Source: Zygnema cylindricum (Eukaryota > Streptophyta > Zygnematophyceae > Zygnematales > Zygnemataceae). From it: a stretch of 50,387 bases of DNA. The DNA is taken from positions 1 to 50,387 of the forward strand of contig JBBHKE010003289.1 in NCBI GenBank assembly GCA_037447655.1, in the 5' to 3' direction. Shown piece by piece: positions 1 to 8,909 of this stretch. Below the pieces are notes generated by a model. The model did no database searches and was not told the origin of the DNA. It was given only the letters and a program-made list of their open reading frames with translations. The stretch's first letter is position 1. Every line of letters begins with the position of its first letter. Made by a program: the position numbers and the translations under genes.

Positions 1-2213
1 GGTTGCTCTCTACACAAAAAATGTCCAACGGCTGATAATAAAGTTAAAGATGCTTTCGATGCCCAAAAAATGTTTAACGCTAGTAGGAATTGCCCCGGTA
101 GAGTCAACACCAGTTACATTAATGCGTTTCTTCAGATGGATGTTTAACAAGTTGATAGGGCTAAGAAAAGAAACACGTTCCGCGCAATACTTAAAAACGA
201 GTATTTCTAGGTATATTCCCCATCATTTCATGATATTTGCTCAAACATGACTCAAAGTAATACACTGCTTAATTACTGTCTATGTAGGAACCTTCAAATC
301 CTGATCTTTCATTCTCTTTACATCCTCCTCCCGCTTTCTTTTCCTCCATTTTGAATTAGTTTCCTCCACTTCATACTCTCTACATTTTTGAAAAGCAAAA
401 AATCCTTACCGGCAGGAAAGAAGGCGGCAGGCGGCGGAGGCTGGCCAGGCGCTCCCGGCTGGGCGCCTCGCCCAGGTTGCATGCTGCTGCCACGTGGCCC
501 GTTCTGATGCTTTACACGTGTGTCGATCGCCTTGGCATCAGAGGCTGCGTTTCTTTCCGCGAAGGTTTCGCGAGGAGGCAGAGGGAGGGAAAACCAATGT
601 AAGGTAACCGAACGGCAGTGTCGCATACTGCTTTTGACTTTTTGGAGCGTAGTTGTACAGTGCGAAACGTATGGAACTGCTATTTGTGACAGCCCAGTAG
701 CCCATACTATACGAATATTATACGGGTAAAAACACGCGTAATGCACGTATACTGTTTCCACACGTTTTCGCACTTTTGTACTATGATCTAGTGTGACAAA
801 TGAAACGTTGCGCTGTTCAAATAAAGCGCAAGCGCAAAAGGCGGAGGGAGACAAAACAATAGCTCGACACATGGCCGCTTCTAGCATGGGTCGACTACAG
901 TACGTCATCGGTTGTACACATTTTTTTGGTAATGGAACCGAAAATGGGGTATCATCAGCCCAGTTGAACTGCGGATCATGACAATAAATAGTTGTGACCA
1001 CTTGCCATTGGCTTAGATAGTTGATAATCATTGCACTGACAAACGTCGTCTTTCGAGCAAAACGTTTACTCGACGACACAAAAAGTTTCGCCGGGACAAT
1101 TAAAAAGTGATTGGCATTCAAATCTGTTCCACCTTTTTTGTTAATCTATCCCGCTCACGGCTCACGTCTTAATTTCCATGACGCAAAAACTTTTCAAGGT
1201 TTGAAACCTATCAGAGTACAGGTACCGCTACTCTAGTAAGGGTGTGACCCCATGTAGTTGTAACTTTAGTGTACTTACTTTGTATTTTAGCGCGGATCCG
1301 GCGGACCCGGATTTCAAGTGTCTCTATGTGTTCATTCGAAATTGTTACTTAAATTTGTGACAATTATATACGTCGACAACGCCCGTGACGGCTGTCACCG
1401 TGTACAATTTGTGATGACGCACCATATTTTTTTAAAACTTTTTGAAGCGTCGCAAGACACATCGTAATTTTTGAAACGATTTGCGGATTTGGTATGTCGC
1501 ATGTCTTTGCGTGACATCGTTGACGTACAGCCTTGCACCCGTGGCTGTGCAAAATGCCTTTGCGTAAACCTCTCCTGTCCGGCCGCCATTACTTCGCAGA
1601 TTTTTCACGTTCGCATACTTTTCAACTTTGCGTGAAATGACACTGCAGCGTCGAGACCCCGCAAAAAAAAAAACGTACAACATGCAAGCCGACAAAACAA
1701 ACAAACCCTGTACTTTTTTTCGTCGTCAAAAACTTCTAAAAACTTTTCACACGTGATATTTTCAGATTGGTGTAGACGGATTTGCTTAGCTTAAGACACA
1801 TTGCCGATGTGTTTTATGATAAGTTTGAAAATGACGTGACAGTGGGTCGAAAAAACGCAAGACGACAAATTTTCGTACATCCTAAGTTCAAGAATGACGC
1901 AGATTGTACTTTACAAATTTGCAATTTCTTCGTACGGTTGCAACTTAGGCAGTACGGCGCTAAGTTTGAAAGGAAAACGATAGAAAAAAAACCCGACCTT
2001 AGGGTATGGTTACATCAGACGAAAAGTGAGGTTTAATACAGAATTTTGTACTTGCCCGTACCATGCCGTACTATATTTTCGTGAGTTTCTTGAAAACAAC
2101 ATACCAGAAAATAAGATTACGATTCTCCAAGTATCTAGGAGAAGACATCAACCGTCCGATTACATTTTGGTCTTCATCTACGAAGCAATCGCTCCATACG
2201 CCTTTGTATTGGT

Positions 2214-2239
2214 GAACCCCACCTCGCCGAGGTGGGTTC
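2214..2239. repeat. Short hairpin
   Basis: The arms CCCACCTC and GAGGTGGG pair perfectly around the loop GCC, and pairing continues outward (GAAC/GTTC) with one bulged C. It lies inside an open frame of unknown meaning. No U-run follows, so nothing suggests a terminator. Confidence 0.5.
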
Positions 2240-3408
2240 AGCAATACAGAACCAGTCAAATTGCTACACCTGGACGTCAGACACGTGCGTCGATGAAATA
2301 TGAAAATTTTCACACGTCCCTAAAGTCACGTGCCTTCGGACAAGGTGACCGTAAAATTTTTGCTGAAAAAGAAATACGGTTTTTTCCTGAAAGTCAGCAG
2401 CGTGAAGGAGATCACTGAGGTACATTGACGCGGTACATTTGTGAAGTACACGTACGTAATACGCAAGTACGGATTTTTATACCAAAATGGTCAGTTTCCA
2501 AATCTTTGACGATTTTATATGCGTGGTTCACACTTGGAAAAAGGGGAAAACGATGTCATAAATTTTGGGATCCGTACGCCAAATTTCATAAAATGACAAA
2601 AAATACGGCGGTGACAGTTGGGACGGTTGGTTTCGACCGTTTTGGAGTGTAGCGGCGGACAAAAGATGCAGTTCTATGCGTCAAAACTCGACAGCTGTGA
2701 ATAGCAAACGGCAACTGCCGTCCCGCCATCGGACATCAAGTTCGGAATGCACTTTTTCGTTTTTGAAGAATTTCGAAAACGAAGCGCACGGAAGTGAACC
2801 GTACAAGAATTCATTCCCTCGCAAACTTATGAACAAACTAGAGGACCAATCATATAAGAGAACATGTAGTGTCAAAAAAAAAAAAACACCGACGGAAAAA
2901 AAAAAGGTTACCTTTTTCCCACTCCCTGCTGGTACACCGCGCATCGTTATTAGTGTCAAAGTTTAAATAGTGTGGAAGTAAATATACCGTCATTGACGCT
3001 AATTAAGAATTAAAAAAAAAAAAAAAAGGTGTATTCTAATTTCGGTATTTATGCTAATTTGTGAACAGCAAAAATGGAATATTCGTTGTACAATTATATA
3101 CATTAATATATATATCCGTACAAAATATTAAAAATCGTACGCCGTCGTGAAATTAAAATATACGTACATATCAGACTAATTTACGTGTCAGAACAATCCC
3201 GTTTTTTTAGCGCACGATCCTATGCGTGCGCGTCTGATTCAACTCATTTTTTGTAAAATTTTCACTTGAAAAGGTACATTTGTGTACGGTCTGACGTCGA
3301 CCGTACACCACACTATTTAGATATTATTGTAATTCGTCCTTTACGCTAAGGAAAAATTAAAATCATGTATCCTATTAGAGGAAAAAAATCAAAATTTTAA
3401 GAACCCAA

Positions 3409-3429
3409 ATTAGTGTCGTTGACACTAAT
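3409..3429. repeat. 9-bp perfect inverted repeat ATTAGTGTC/GACACTAAT
   Basis: ATTAGTGTC and GACACTAAT are separated by GTT. Related TAGTGT(GA)CA words recur at about 790, 2868, 2952, 4749 and 4995, so this may mark ends of a small decayed DNA transposon family. I cannot find a matching pair that defines an element. Confidence 0.45.
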
Positions 3430-3647
3430 AAGGATGCACGGTGTACTCTCCTCTCTTCCTCTCTTCCTTTACTGCAAAGCAAATCGGTTGAGACGAGTGG
3501 AACGCTTTCGGGTTGTTACTTAAAATAAATGATTGCTTGGATGAAATATTGTAATGCTGACCTTTATTCTATAGCATATATTTTTCTTTATTTTTTCATT
3601 TTTTTGGAGGCATATCTTATTTTTATTTTGCATATACTCACTCTGGC

Positions 3648-3673
3648 TCTTTTTCCTTTTTTTTCTCGGGCAG
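3648..3673 (+). other. Intron 3' end (splice acceptor) before the H2A exon
   Basis: A pyrimidine-rich tract (CTTTTTCC then a run of T and CTC) ends in CAG immediately before the first H2A codon GTT. Many plant H2A genes have an intron at this place, just before the [12 protein letters not shown] segment of the histone fold. The matching donor site and first exon are not found in the window. Confidence 0.7.
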
Positions 3674-3847
3674 GTTTTGGAACTTGCAGGAAATGCTGCC
3701 CGTGACAACAAAAAGTCGAGAAGTGTCCCTCGTCACGTCCAGCTGGCAATCAGAAACGACGAAGATCTGAGCAAACTTTTGGGTGCTGTCACGATCGCGG
3801 CTGGAGGAGTTTTGCCGAATATCAATTCTGTTCTCCTTCCCAAGTAA
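3674..3847 (+). CDS. Histone H2A, last exon (partial gene)
   Basis: The 57 codons encode the C-terminal part of histone H2A, the core histone that pairs with H2B in nucleosomes. It begins at [14 protein letters not shown] (end of helix 2 onward), continues through [18 protein letters not shown] (helix 3, acidic-patch residues) and the docking region [14 protein letters not shown], and ends at TAA 3845-3847. There is no SQEF (H2A.X) or SPKK (H2A.W) tail, so it is canonical-like and ends right after LLPK. The reading frame is clean. An acceptor site precedes it. No exon 1 (AGLQFPVGR...LAAVLEYLAAE) is visible in the preceding 3.6 kb, so either the intron is longer than that or this is a displaced 3' fragment. 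Expression cannot be judged. Confidence 0.9.
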   Translation, partial: VLELAGNAARDNKKSRSVPRHVQLAIRNDEDLSKLLGAVTIAAGGVLPNINSVLLPK

Positions 3848-3947
3848 ACTGGCGGTGGAGGTTCTCTGGTTCAGCTGAAGCTGCTGACACTTCTTAGAAA
3901 ACTTTTATTTTTTTTCATAGGGTTTCAATGGGATTTGATTTCAACTC

Positions 3948-4030
3948 TTGGGGGCAGTACTATCGCTGCGGAGGAGTTTTGTCTAATGTCCATTCTGTTT
4001 CCTTCTGAAGAAAACTGTGGGAGTTCCTGT
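3948..4030 (+). pseudogene. Decayed duplicate of the H2A C-terminal coding end
   Basis: About 100 bp after the H2A stop, the sequence from TTGGGGGCAGTACTATCG to about AAAACTG aligns by eye with the end of the exon (TTGGGTGCTGTCACGATCG ... AAACTG). GGAGGAGTTTTG and ATTCTGTT are shared, and the likeness runs through the stop codon into the 3' UTR. Several substitutions and small indels break the frame. It is a local duplication of the exon end that has decayed, now in the 3' UTR or downstream DNA of the H2A exon. Confidence 0.75.
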
Positions 4031-4126
4031 TCACAATCTAATCCCTGGGAAGCTTCAGAGAAATTGTTGAGCAATTTGAGTGGAAAATAATATTTGGTTT
4101 ACAAAAGCAACTAGCAGAAGCAAATT

Positions 4127-4310
4127 AGGATTTTGTAGAAGCCCTACTATCTAATTTTCTAAGATGGAGTGAGACCTTGGTTTTCTTTGAGAACCAAAAG
4201 CTGAGAAAAAGTAAAAAAAAAGAAAAAAAAACTAAACAGAAAAACTAGGGTTTATAAAAAGCCCTAATGTCGAATTATCTGAAATAGGGTTAGACTTTGG
4301 TTGTCATGTT
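4127..4310. repeat. Tandem duplication, about 120-bp spacing
   Basis: The block containing GAAGCCCTACTATCTAATTTTCT...GACCTTGGTT at about 4127-4190 is repeated as AAAGCCCTAATGTCGAATTATCT...GACTTTGGTT at about 4246-4310, separated by an A-rich stretch. The copies have diverged. There is no coding content. Confidence 0.55.
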
Positions 4311-4747
4311 TTGAAGCAAATTCACTATAGCTGTATATTTTGTGTTACTTTTCTGAAATATAGTGGGTTTGCTATTCATATGAAAACCTAAAGATGTACT
4401 TGTATTCCATGCTATACTTGTATTTAGAAGCATAAAAGCTAGAATAAAAACATTTTTCATAAAAAAAGTTGTCCTTTGGAAGTTTTTGAGACATTTTGTT
4501 TCTGTAGGATTTAGCAGAGATCTGTGTGGGTAGAAAGTAGATTGTTCAAAGAATTACTGGTCGGAAGTGATGGATCCTTTTGCCTGACTACAGTGAAAGA
4601 ACCTAACTTTTAATGAAAATGTCATCTTTTTACCCCTTTACCATGTTGTTTTGAAAGCTTTAGTCCTCACTAAGCCTCCTATGTGAGGGGAGTGTCTTTT
4701 GAGTACTTTGATTATTTTGTGGAAGCCTGGTTAAATATGTACCAGAA

Positions 4748-4794
4748 TTAGTGTGACAGTGAACAGTGAGAGAGTACACTGTGTATCACACTAA
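4748..4794. repeat. Imperfect foldback with TTAGTGTGACAGTG arms
   Basis: TTAGTGTGACAGTG (4748-4761) pairs with CACTGTGTATCACACTAA (4777-4794) apart from a GTAT insertion. The ends again show the TTAGTGT word seen at 2952 and 3410. It may be a remnant of a short inverted-repeat element. Confidence 0.5.
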
Positions 4795-5635
4795 CGGGAC
4801 ACGCGTCAGCAAACTGAAATGAGACACTCCGCAAGACTCGGTTCTACGACTCAGATTCACCGGAAGACCGAGGTGTCACACAAAGTTTCATCTTGGATGA
4901 AACTTCTGAAAGATGGACGGCGGAAATTTGCTACCGACGGACGCTGGTTTACTGGGACCATGTCTTTGACTATCCGACGTGTTTTATACATTATAGTGTG
5001 ACATAACATATCATTGTTTTGTACAAAGGCATGTTTTGTTTGATTGAGGACTTAGTTCAGATTCATTCCGTATGACATACCTTGACATATTGAGGTATCC
5101 TCCTTAGCTCAGGTAGATATTGTTAATGCATGGCTGGTATGCCTTTTTACCTTGGTTAGGATAGTGAGTGGCTATTAGCTTTGAGAAGGTTAGATATTTT
5201 AGGGTTAAGAGTAGGACTTAACCATTTCAAAAGTTAGGAACTTGTTGTATCAAATTATGCTTTAACAATTTGATATCTTTTGACTGAGAGTTTCTCTCAG
5301 ATCCGTTTGCAGATTTTTGTCTTTATTTGCACTTGTGTTCCTCTTTGTATTACCTGCATTGTGTCAGATTTGTAGGTCATTTGGTTGCCTATTTTGTCTT
5401 TGGCGGTGTTCCAAATTTGGGTGTTTTTTTGGGCATCTGTGAGAGCTTCTTGCTTAAATTAGTCGTAGTAGGCACAAAACAACAATCCGTTCAGTATCAA
5501 CATGTTGCGTTTGTGTTTAATGATGAGAATGGGCGGGCAATACCATTAACTCTGAGAGACGTAGAATAAAAGAATGATGAGTTAGAGGCAGAGGGAGAGG
5601 GGAAAGTAACTTCCAAGGCCATGCAAGAGATAACT

Positions 5636-5702
5636 AGAACTTTTGAGGGGAAGAGAAAGACGGAGCATACTTAGAACTTGAGAGGGGAAGAGAAAGACGG
5701 AA
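5636..5702. repeat. Two-copy tandem repeat, about 40 bp
   Basis: GAGGGGAAGAGAAAGACGGA occurs twice, both times preceded by AGAACTT-like sequence. This is a small local duplication in purine-rich DNA. Confidence 0.6.
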
Positions 5703-6009
5703 TTATGTATTTCACAGTGCACAAAATTGAGTTGGGGGAAGAAGTAATTGGGTAGGAAAAGAGATAAAAAATGGAAAAGGAGTTAGATTTGGGGGACAGC
5801 TAGGCATGATGTCGAAGATAATATTATACGGTGCTCAATTAGTGGTGTTTTGGATAGATGGCGTTGCGTAATGAGTTTAACACGCCTAAATGGAGAAAAC
5901 CACCAAATGTATTTGCAATTGAAGATCTAGAGGAGGTGAACTAGATCATAGGAGACTAATCACAACATGTACGGAAATACAGATGTTTGTGTCATGCCGC
6001 ATCGCGTCG

Positions 6010-6262
6010 GTTGCATGCGCACACGATATCATGCCCGCACGCGCGATATTTGGTGTGCGCGCACGATATAATGCACGCACGCGCGGTATTCTGCACGCAC
6101 GCGCAGTATTTCTCACGCACGCGTAGTATTTCTCACGCACGAGCGGTGTTTCTCACGCACGCGCGGTATTTTGTATGCACGCGCAGTTTAAGGCACGCGC
6201 GCGCGGTTTCATGCATGCACGCGCGGTTTTATGCATGCACGCACGATTTTGGCACGCGTGCA
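6010..6262. repeat. Tandem array of about 20-bp CpG-rich units
   Basis: About a dozen units of the form CACGCACGCGCGGTATTT (variants GTTT, GATATA, CAGTATT) follow one another near the start of copy A; the same array is at about 11850-12100 in copy B. The position upstream of the TATA-like sequence is where LTR enhancers usually lie. The chance open frames through it are low-complexity. Confidence 0.8.
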
Positions 6263-6567
6263 TAATTTGCGTTCCCACGTGCAAGTTTTCGTCGGTTCAT
6301 GTGTTTATGATGTGAACGCGATTTGCGTTCACGTACGATTAAATGCATACTAATTTCGTGCGCACGTTTTGTTTTGTTTATTTTCAAGGTACACGATTTT
6401 GGGAGTATCGACGCGGCGCGATTTTCGGAAATATTTCAGACGATATGTTTCATTTCGTGCGACATGTTTTGTTTCGTGCGTATGCACGTAATTTTGTGAG
6501 TATCGACGCGCGGTATCGTTTGGCGTCGAATCGCGATTCCCGGTGGTATCGGCGGCGCTTCGATACC

Positions 6568-6582
6568 TTTTATTTATTTAAG
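6568..6582 (+). promoter_or_regulatory. TATA-like sequence of the element promoter
   Basis: TTTTATTTATTTAAG is the only TATA-like stretch in the repeat, about 580 bp from its start. It is conserved in copy B (about 12406-12420). Transcription from here would start near the hairpin at 6584 and read into gag. The role is inferred. Confidence 0.5.
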
Positions 6583-6583
6583 T

Positions 6584-6605
6584 CGCGAACCCATGTAGGT
6601 TCGCG
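6584..6605 (+). repeat. Hairpin just after the TATA-like site
   Basis: CGCGAACC and GGTTCGCG pair perfectly around the loop CATGTA. It is conserved in copy B. It would lie at or just after the expected transcript start. Confidence 0.7.
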
Positions 6606-6667
6606 CACATGTAGTTAGGGAGGGTTTTTACCCTTGGACGGTGGATTTTGTTAGGCGTACGGCAGAC

Positions 6668-6694
6668 GATGTTGGCCGCCTATTGGCCAACATC
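6668..6694 (+). repeat. 10-bp perfect hairpin in the transcribed repeat
   Basis: GATGTTGGCC and GGCCAACATC pair around GCCTATT. The same hairpin is at 12507-12533 in copy B. If the promoter call is right it would be near the 5' end of the element RNA, where packaging or dimerisation structures of retroelements often lie; that role is inference. Confidence 0.75.
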
Positions 6695-7066
6695 TTAAGT
6701 AGTTTCATGCATGTAAAGTAGACTAGACGTAGGCTAATTTTGCTTAGGCCTAGCGCAACTCTTACTTAGCCTAATTCTCAGACTTAGAGAATTTAGCTTT
6801 TGGACAAGAATTTTCTCTTGGCAGCGGAGCTTTTCTCTTGCTCTCTCTCTCACCGATTGCCCACGTGTCTTTCTTCTCCTTGCTAGCTAGCTGTAGAGGC
6901 TAGATAGAGTAAGATTATTCTCCTTGTTTTTCTGCCCTCGTTTTTAATCCACACGGCCTAAGGCCACGTCCGGAAGGTTTCCCTCCAAAGTTTGTCTTTT
7001 GGTGGAAGTGTGGAATTGGAGATCGTGGGGGAGCACATCTGGACCTTGGTGCGCCTTCCTCGGGCA

Positions 7067-8909
7067 GCTTGACGGTTTGGTTGTGTGTTTGTGTCTTGTT
7101 GGTATTTCGGTTGGCTTGAAAGGAGTGTATTTTTGATCGGAATTGGATTTTCCCTTGTTCCGGTTGGAATATTTCTTGTTTTGCTGTCGTAACGGGATAA
7201 CTCTTGTAGGGAATGTGATAAAGACCAGAGAGCCTAGTGGCTACCTCTTGGCTTACCATTCTTGTCCAAAAGCTCCACTTTTTAAAAATCACATTTTCTA
7301 AAAGTTTATTTTTATAAAAATAATTCATAAAAAAATATATTTCTTTTGAAATTCAGTTTTTATTCTTGTTTTTTTCTTCCCATTTTCCTGCCTATTTACC
7401 TTTCATTTTCAGTTTTACTTCTCAGTTTTGTGTGATAAAATAAAGCTAAAGAAAAAAAAAATATAAAAATTACATTATTTTCAATATAAAATCTATTTTT
7501 TCATTTCTAGATTTTCTTCCACCTTTTATTTGAGTTCGTTTTTTTTTCCTTTTGATCTAGCTTTATTTTACTACAAGTTCCATTCTACTTTCTCCTTATT
7601 TTTGCTTTCGTTTTCAGTTTTGCATTGGGAAAATATATTATAAAAATAATTTAATTTATAAATTTTATTTAAAAAAAAAAAAAAAAACATTTTGTTTTGG
7701 TTTTTTGTTTTCTTCTTTCTTGCTTTCATTTCTTGTCTTCTATCTTGCTTTCACTCTATTTCTGGTCTGCAGATTTAGGTCTGAATTTGTGTCAGATTTT
7801 TAGGGTTAATCTGCGAAATTAGGGTTTGGCTGCAGATTTAGGGTTTGGGCCGCAGATTTAGGGTTTGGGCGTATTTAGGGTTTATTTTTTGAAATTCTTA
7901 ACCCTAGGTCAGCATATTACCATTCATTGGTCGCAGATTTTTGATTTTTCCAGTGTGGAATTAGGGTTTGGGAAACCTTTTTGCCCAATCTTACCGTGTT
8001 TTGTGTTTTATTTTGAATTTTTCTCAATATTCCTCATATTTCTTTCTTTTAGTGCAACTTAATTTGTTAACTAGTGGATGTTTATTTTGTTCGGGATTTG
8101 ATATTTTCTTTTTTTTTTCTCTTGTCAAATTTAATCATTCAGAAAATTTAACAAAATAAATATATATATGTTCTATATATCAAGATTGCACGATTTATCA
8201 CCTATAATTATCACCGCTTTATAGTTGGGCATAGCGTGGCATAGTGCCAATACGCTTACCCTAGCAGGATACTAATTGCTTTGGTGTTTAGCGGTGGTTC
8301 TTGACACGTTCATTCGGAATCGGATCGGGTTCCATTCCAGGGAGCTTTGCAAAATCCGACTTGCCTCGACCAAGTCCGGTTCACTTTTAGTACTCACCAG
8401 AGTATTAAAGGTGTTTGTAAGTATCACGATGCCTTGCGGGTGCAGGAGGGTTCCTTTGTAATTTGGACACTCGTGTAGGGGTTCGGTGTGGATTGGTTCT
8501 ATACGAACCTTTCTATTTGAGCATTTGCATTTTCCTTGTTTTCCTTGCATGCTATCTGGCCGTGAGTGGCCTTGAGTTTCCCTGTGACTAACAGGATTGG
8601 ATTTCCTTTCATAGATCTTGTCGTTGGTGGCACTGTTTAGACAATTTTCTGTCTGTGCCGCTGTAGATCTGCACCGAAAGGTGCCTGGATAGTTTCTCTG
8701 TTTGTTTTTATAGATCTGGCCCTTCGGCCTTGCCCCATTGTTTGCAGGGTAGAGGTTTTGGTATTCCGGTTTTTTGCTAGATCTGACCACCGGGTCTTGC
8801 TAGAGACTTCGTGTGTTCACTTATTTTGTCTGGATTGGCCTGTCACTTGACGCACCTCGGTTAGTACGTCTTGATATTTTAGTCATAATCGAGGGTTTTC
8901 TCTTCGTTT
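7067..8909 (+). other. Long untranslated leader of the gag/pro element
   Basis: This is 1.8 kb between repeat A and the gag start with no supported coding frame. It is T-rich (7280-8160), holds the telo-box cluster at 7797-7890, and becomes more mixed after 8160. No PBS is obvious directly after 7066 (GCTTGACGGTTTGG). Long leaders of this kind are common in large non-autonomous LTR elements. Confidence 0.6.
7797..7890 (+). repeat. Telo-box-like cluster (TTTAGGG / AGGGTTT)
   Basis: The unit GCAGATTTAGGGTTTGGG recurs, with AGGGTTT or TTTAGGG at least five times in about 95 bp and two further copies nearby (about 7806 and 7962). These match the plant telomere unit and the telo-box found in plant 5' leaders. 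The spacing (about 17-21 bp) is that of a local tandem repeat, not of true telomere sequence. Confidence 0.65.

Larger units (their letters stand above)
1..3647. other. Region without a recognisable gene
   Basis: I see no protein family here. The longest open frame (minus strand, 318-1121, 267 codons) runs through a GC-rich patch at about 415-515 with a proline/glycine-rich low-complexity end; I read it as chance. A 130-codon plus frame at 2026-2418 also lacks any motif I know. The sequence is AT-rich, with A-runs at 2874-2886 and 3013-3028 and many TACGTA/GTACGG-like motifs. If the H2A exon at 3674 is still linked to its first exon, part or all of this stretch would be intron, since no H2A first exon is visible here. 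Confidence 0.5.
4311..5989. other. Region without a recognisable gene
   Basis: No open frame here resembles a known family; the longest useful one (80 codons at 5327) has no motif. The stretch contains small inverted repeats, including CTGAGAG-TTT-CTCTCAG at 5284-5300 and the foldback listed at 4748, plus the 44-bp tandem repeat at 5636. The last bases (TTTG at 5986-5989) are the left flank of the gag/pro insertion. I looked for copia RT sequence matching that to the right of the insertion and could not convince myself of any. Confidence 0.4.
5990..7066 (+). repeat. Direct repeat A (5' LTR-like)
   Basis: This copy is 1077 bp, starting TGTCATGCCGC and matching 11829-12907 almost base for base up to CCTCGGGCA, where the two copies part. 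It reads like U3-R-U5: GC-rich tandem repeats, then a TATA-like stretch, two hairpins and a pyrimidine-rich 3' part. If it is the whole LTR it ends in CA as expected. TGGCAGCGGAGC at about 6819 resembles an initiator-Met primer site (9 of 12 positions), but it lies inside the repeat, so I do not call a PBS. Confidence 0.75.

Noticed and set aside
318-1121. 267-codon minus-strand open frame
   Set aside because: No motif, Pro/Gly low-complexity end over a GC-rich patch, no neighbours or start signals to support it.
2026-2418. 130-codon plus-strand open frame
   Set aside because: No family likeness and no context; left unannotated.
6010-6262. CRISPR-like array
   Set aside because: Units are directly tandem without unique spacers, in a plant retroelement.
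5987-6265. Open frames full of Ala-Arg-His/Thr-His repeats in repeat A (also 11796-12154)
   Set aside because: They arise from the CpG-rich tandem array and exist in several frames; not protein-coding.
6810-6835. TGGCAGCGGAGC as the primer-binding site of the gag/pro element
   Set aside because: Only 9 of 12 positions fit and it lies inside repeat A/B rather than at its end; kept as a note only.
7797-7890. Interstitial telomere
   Set aside because: Units are 17-21 bp with intervening GCAGA; not runs of TTTAGGG.
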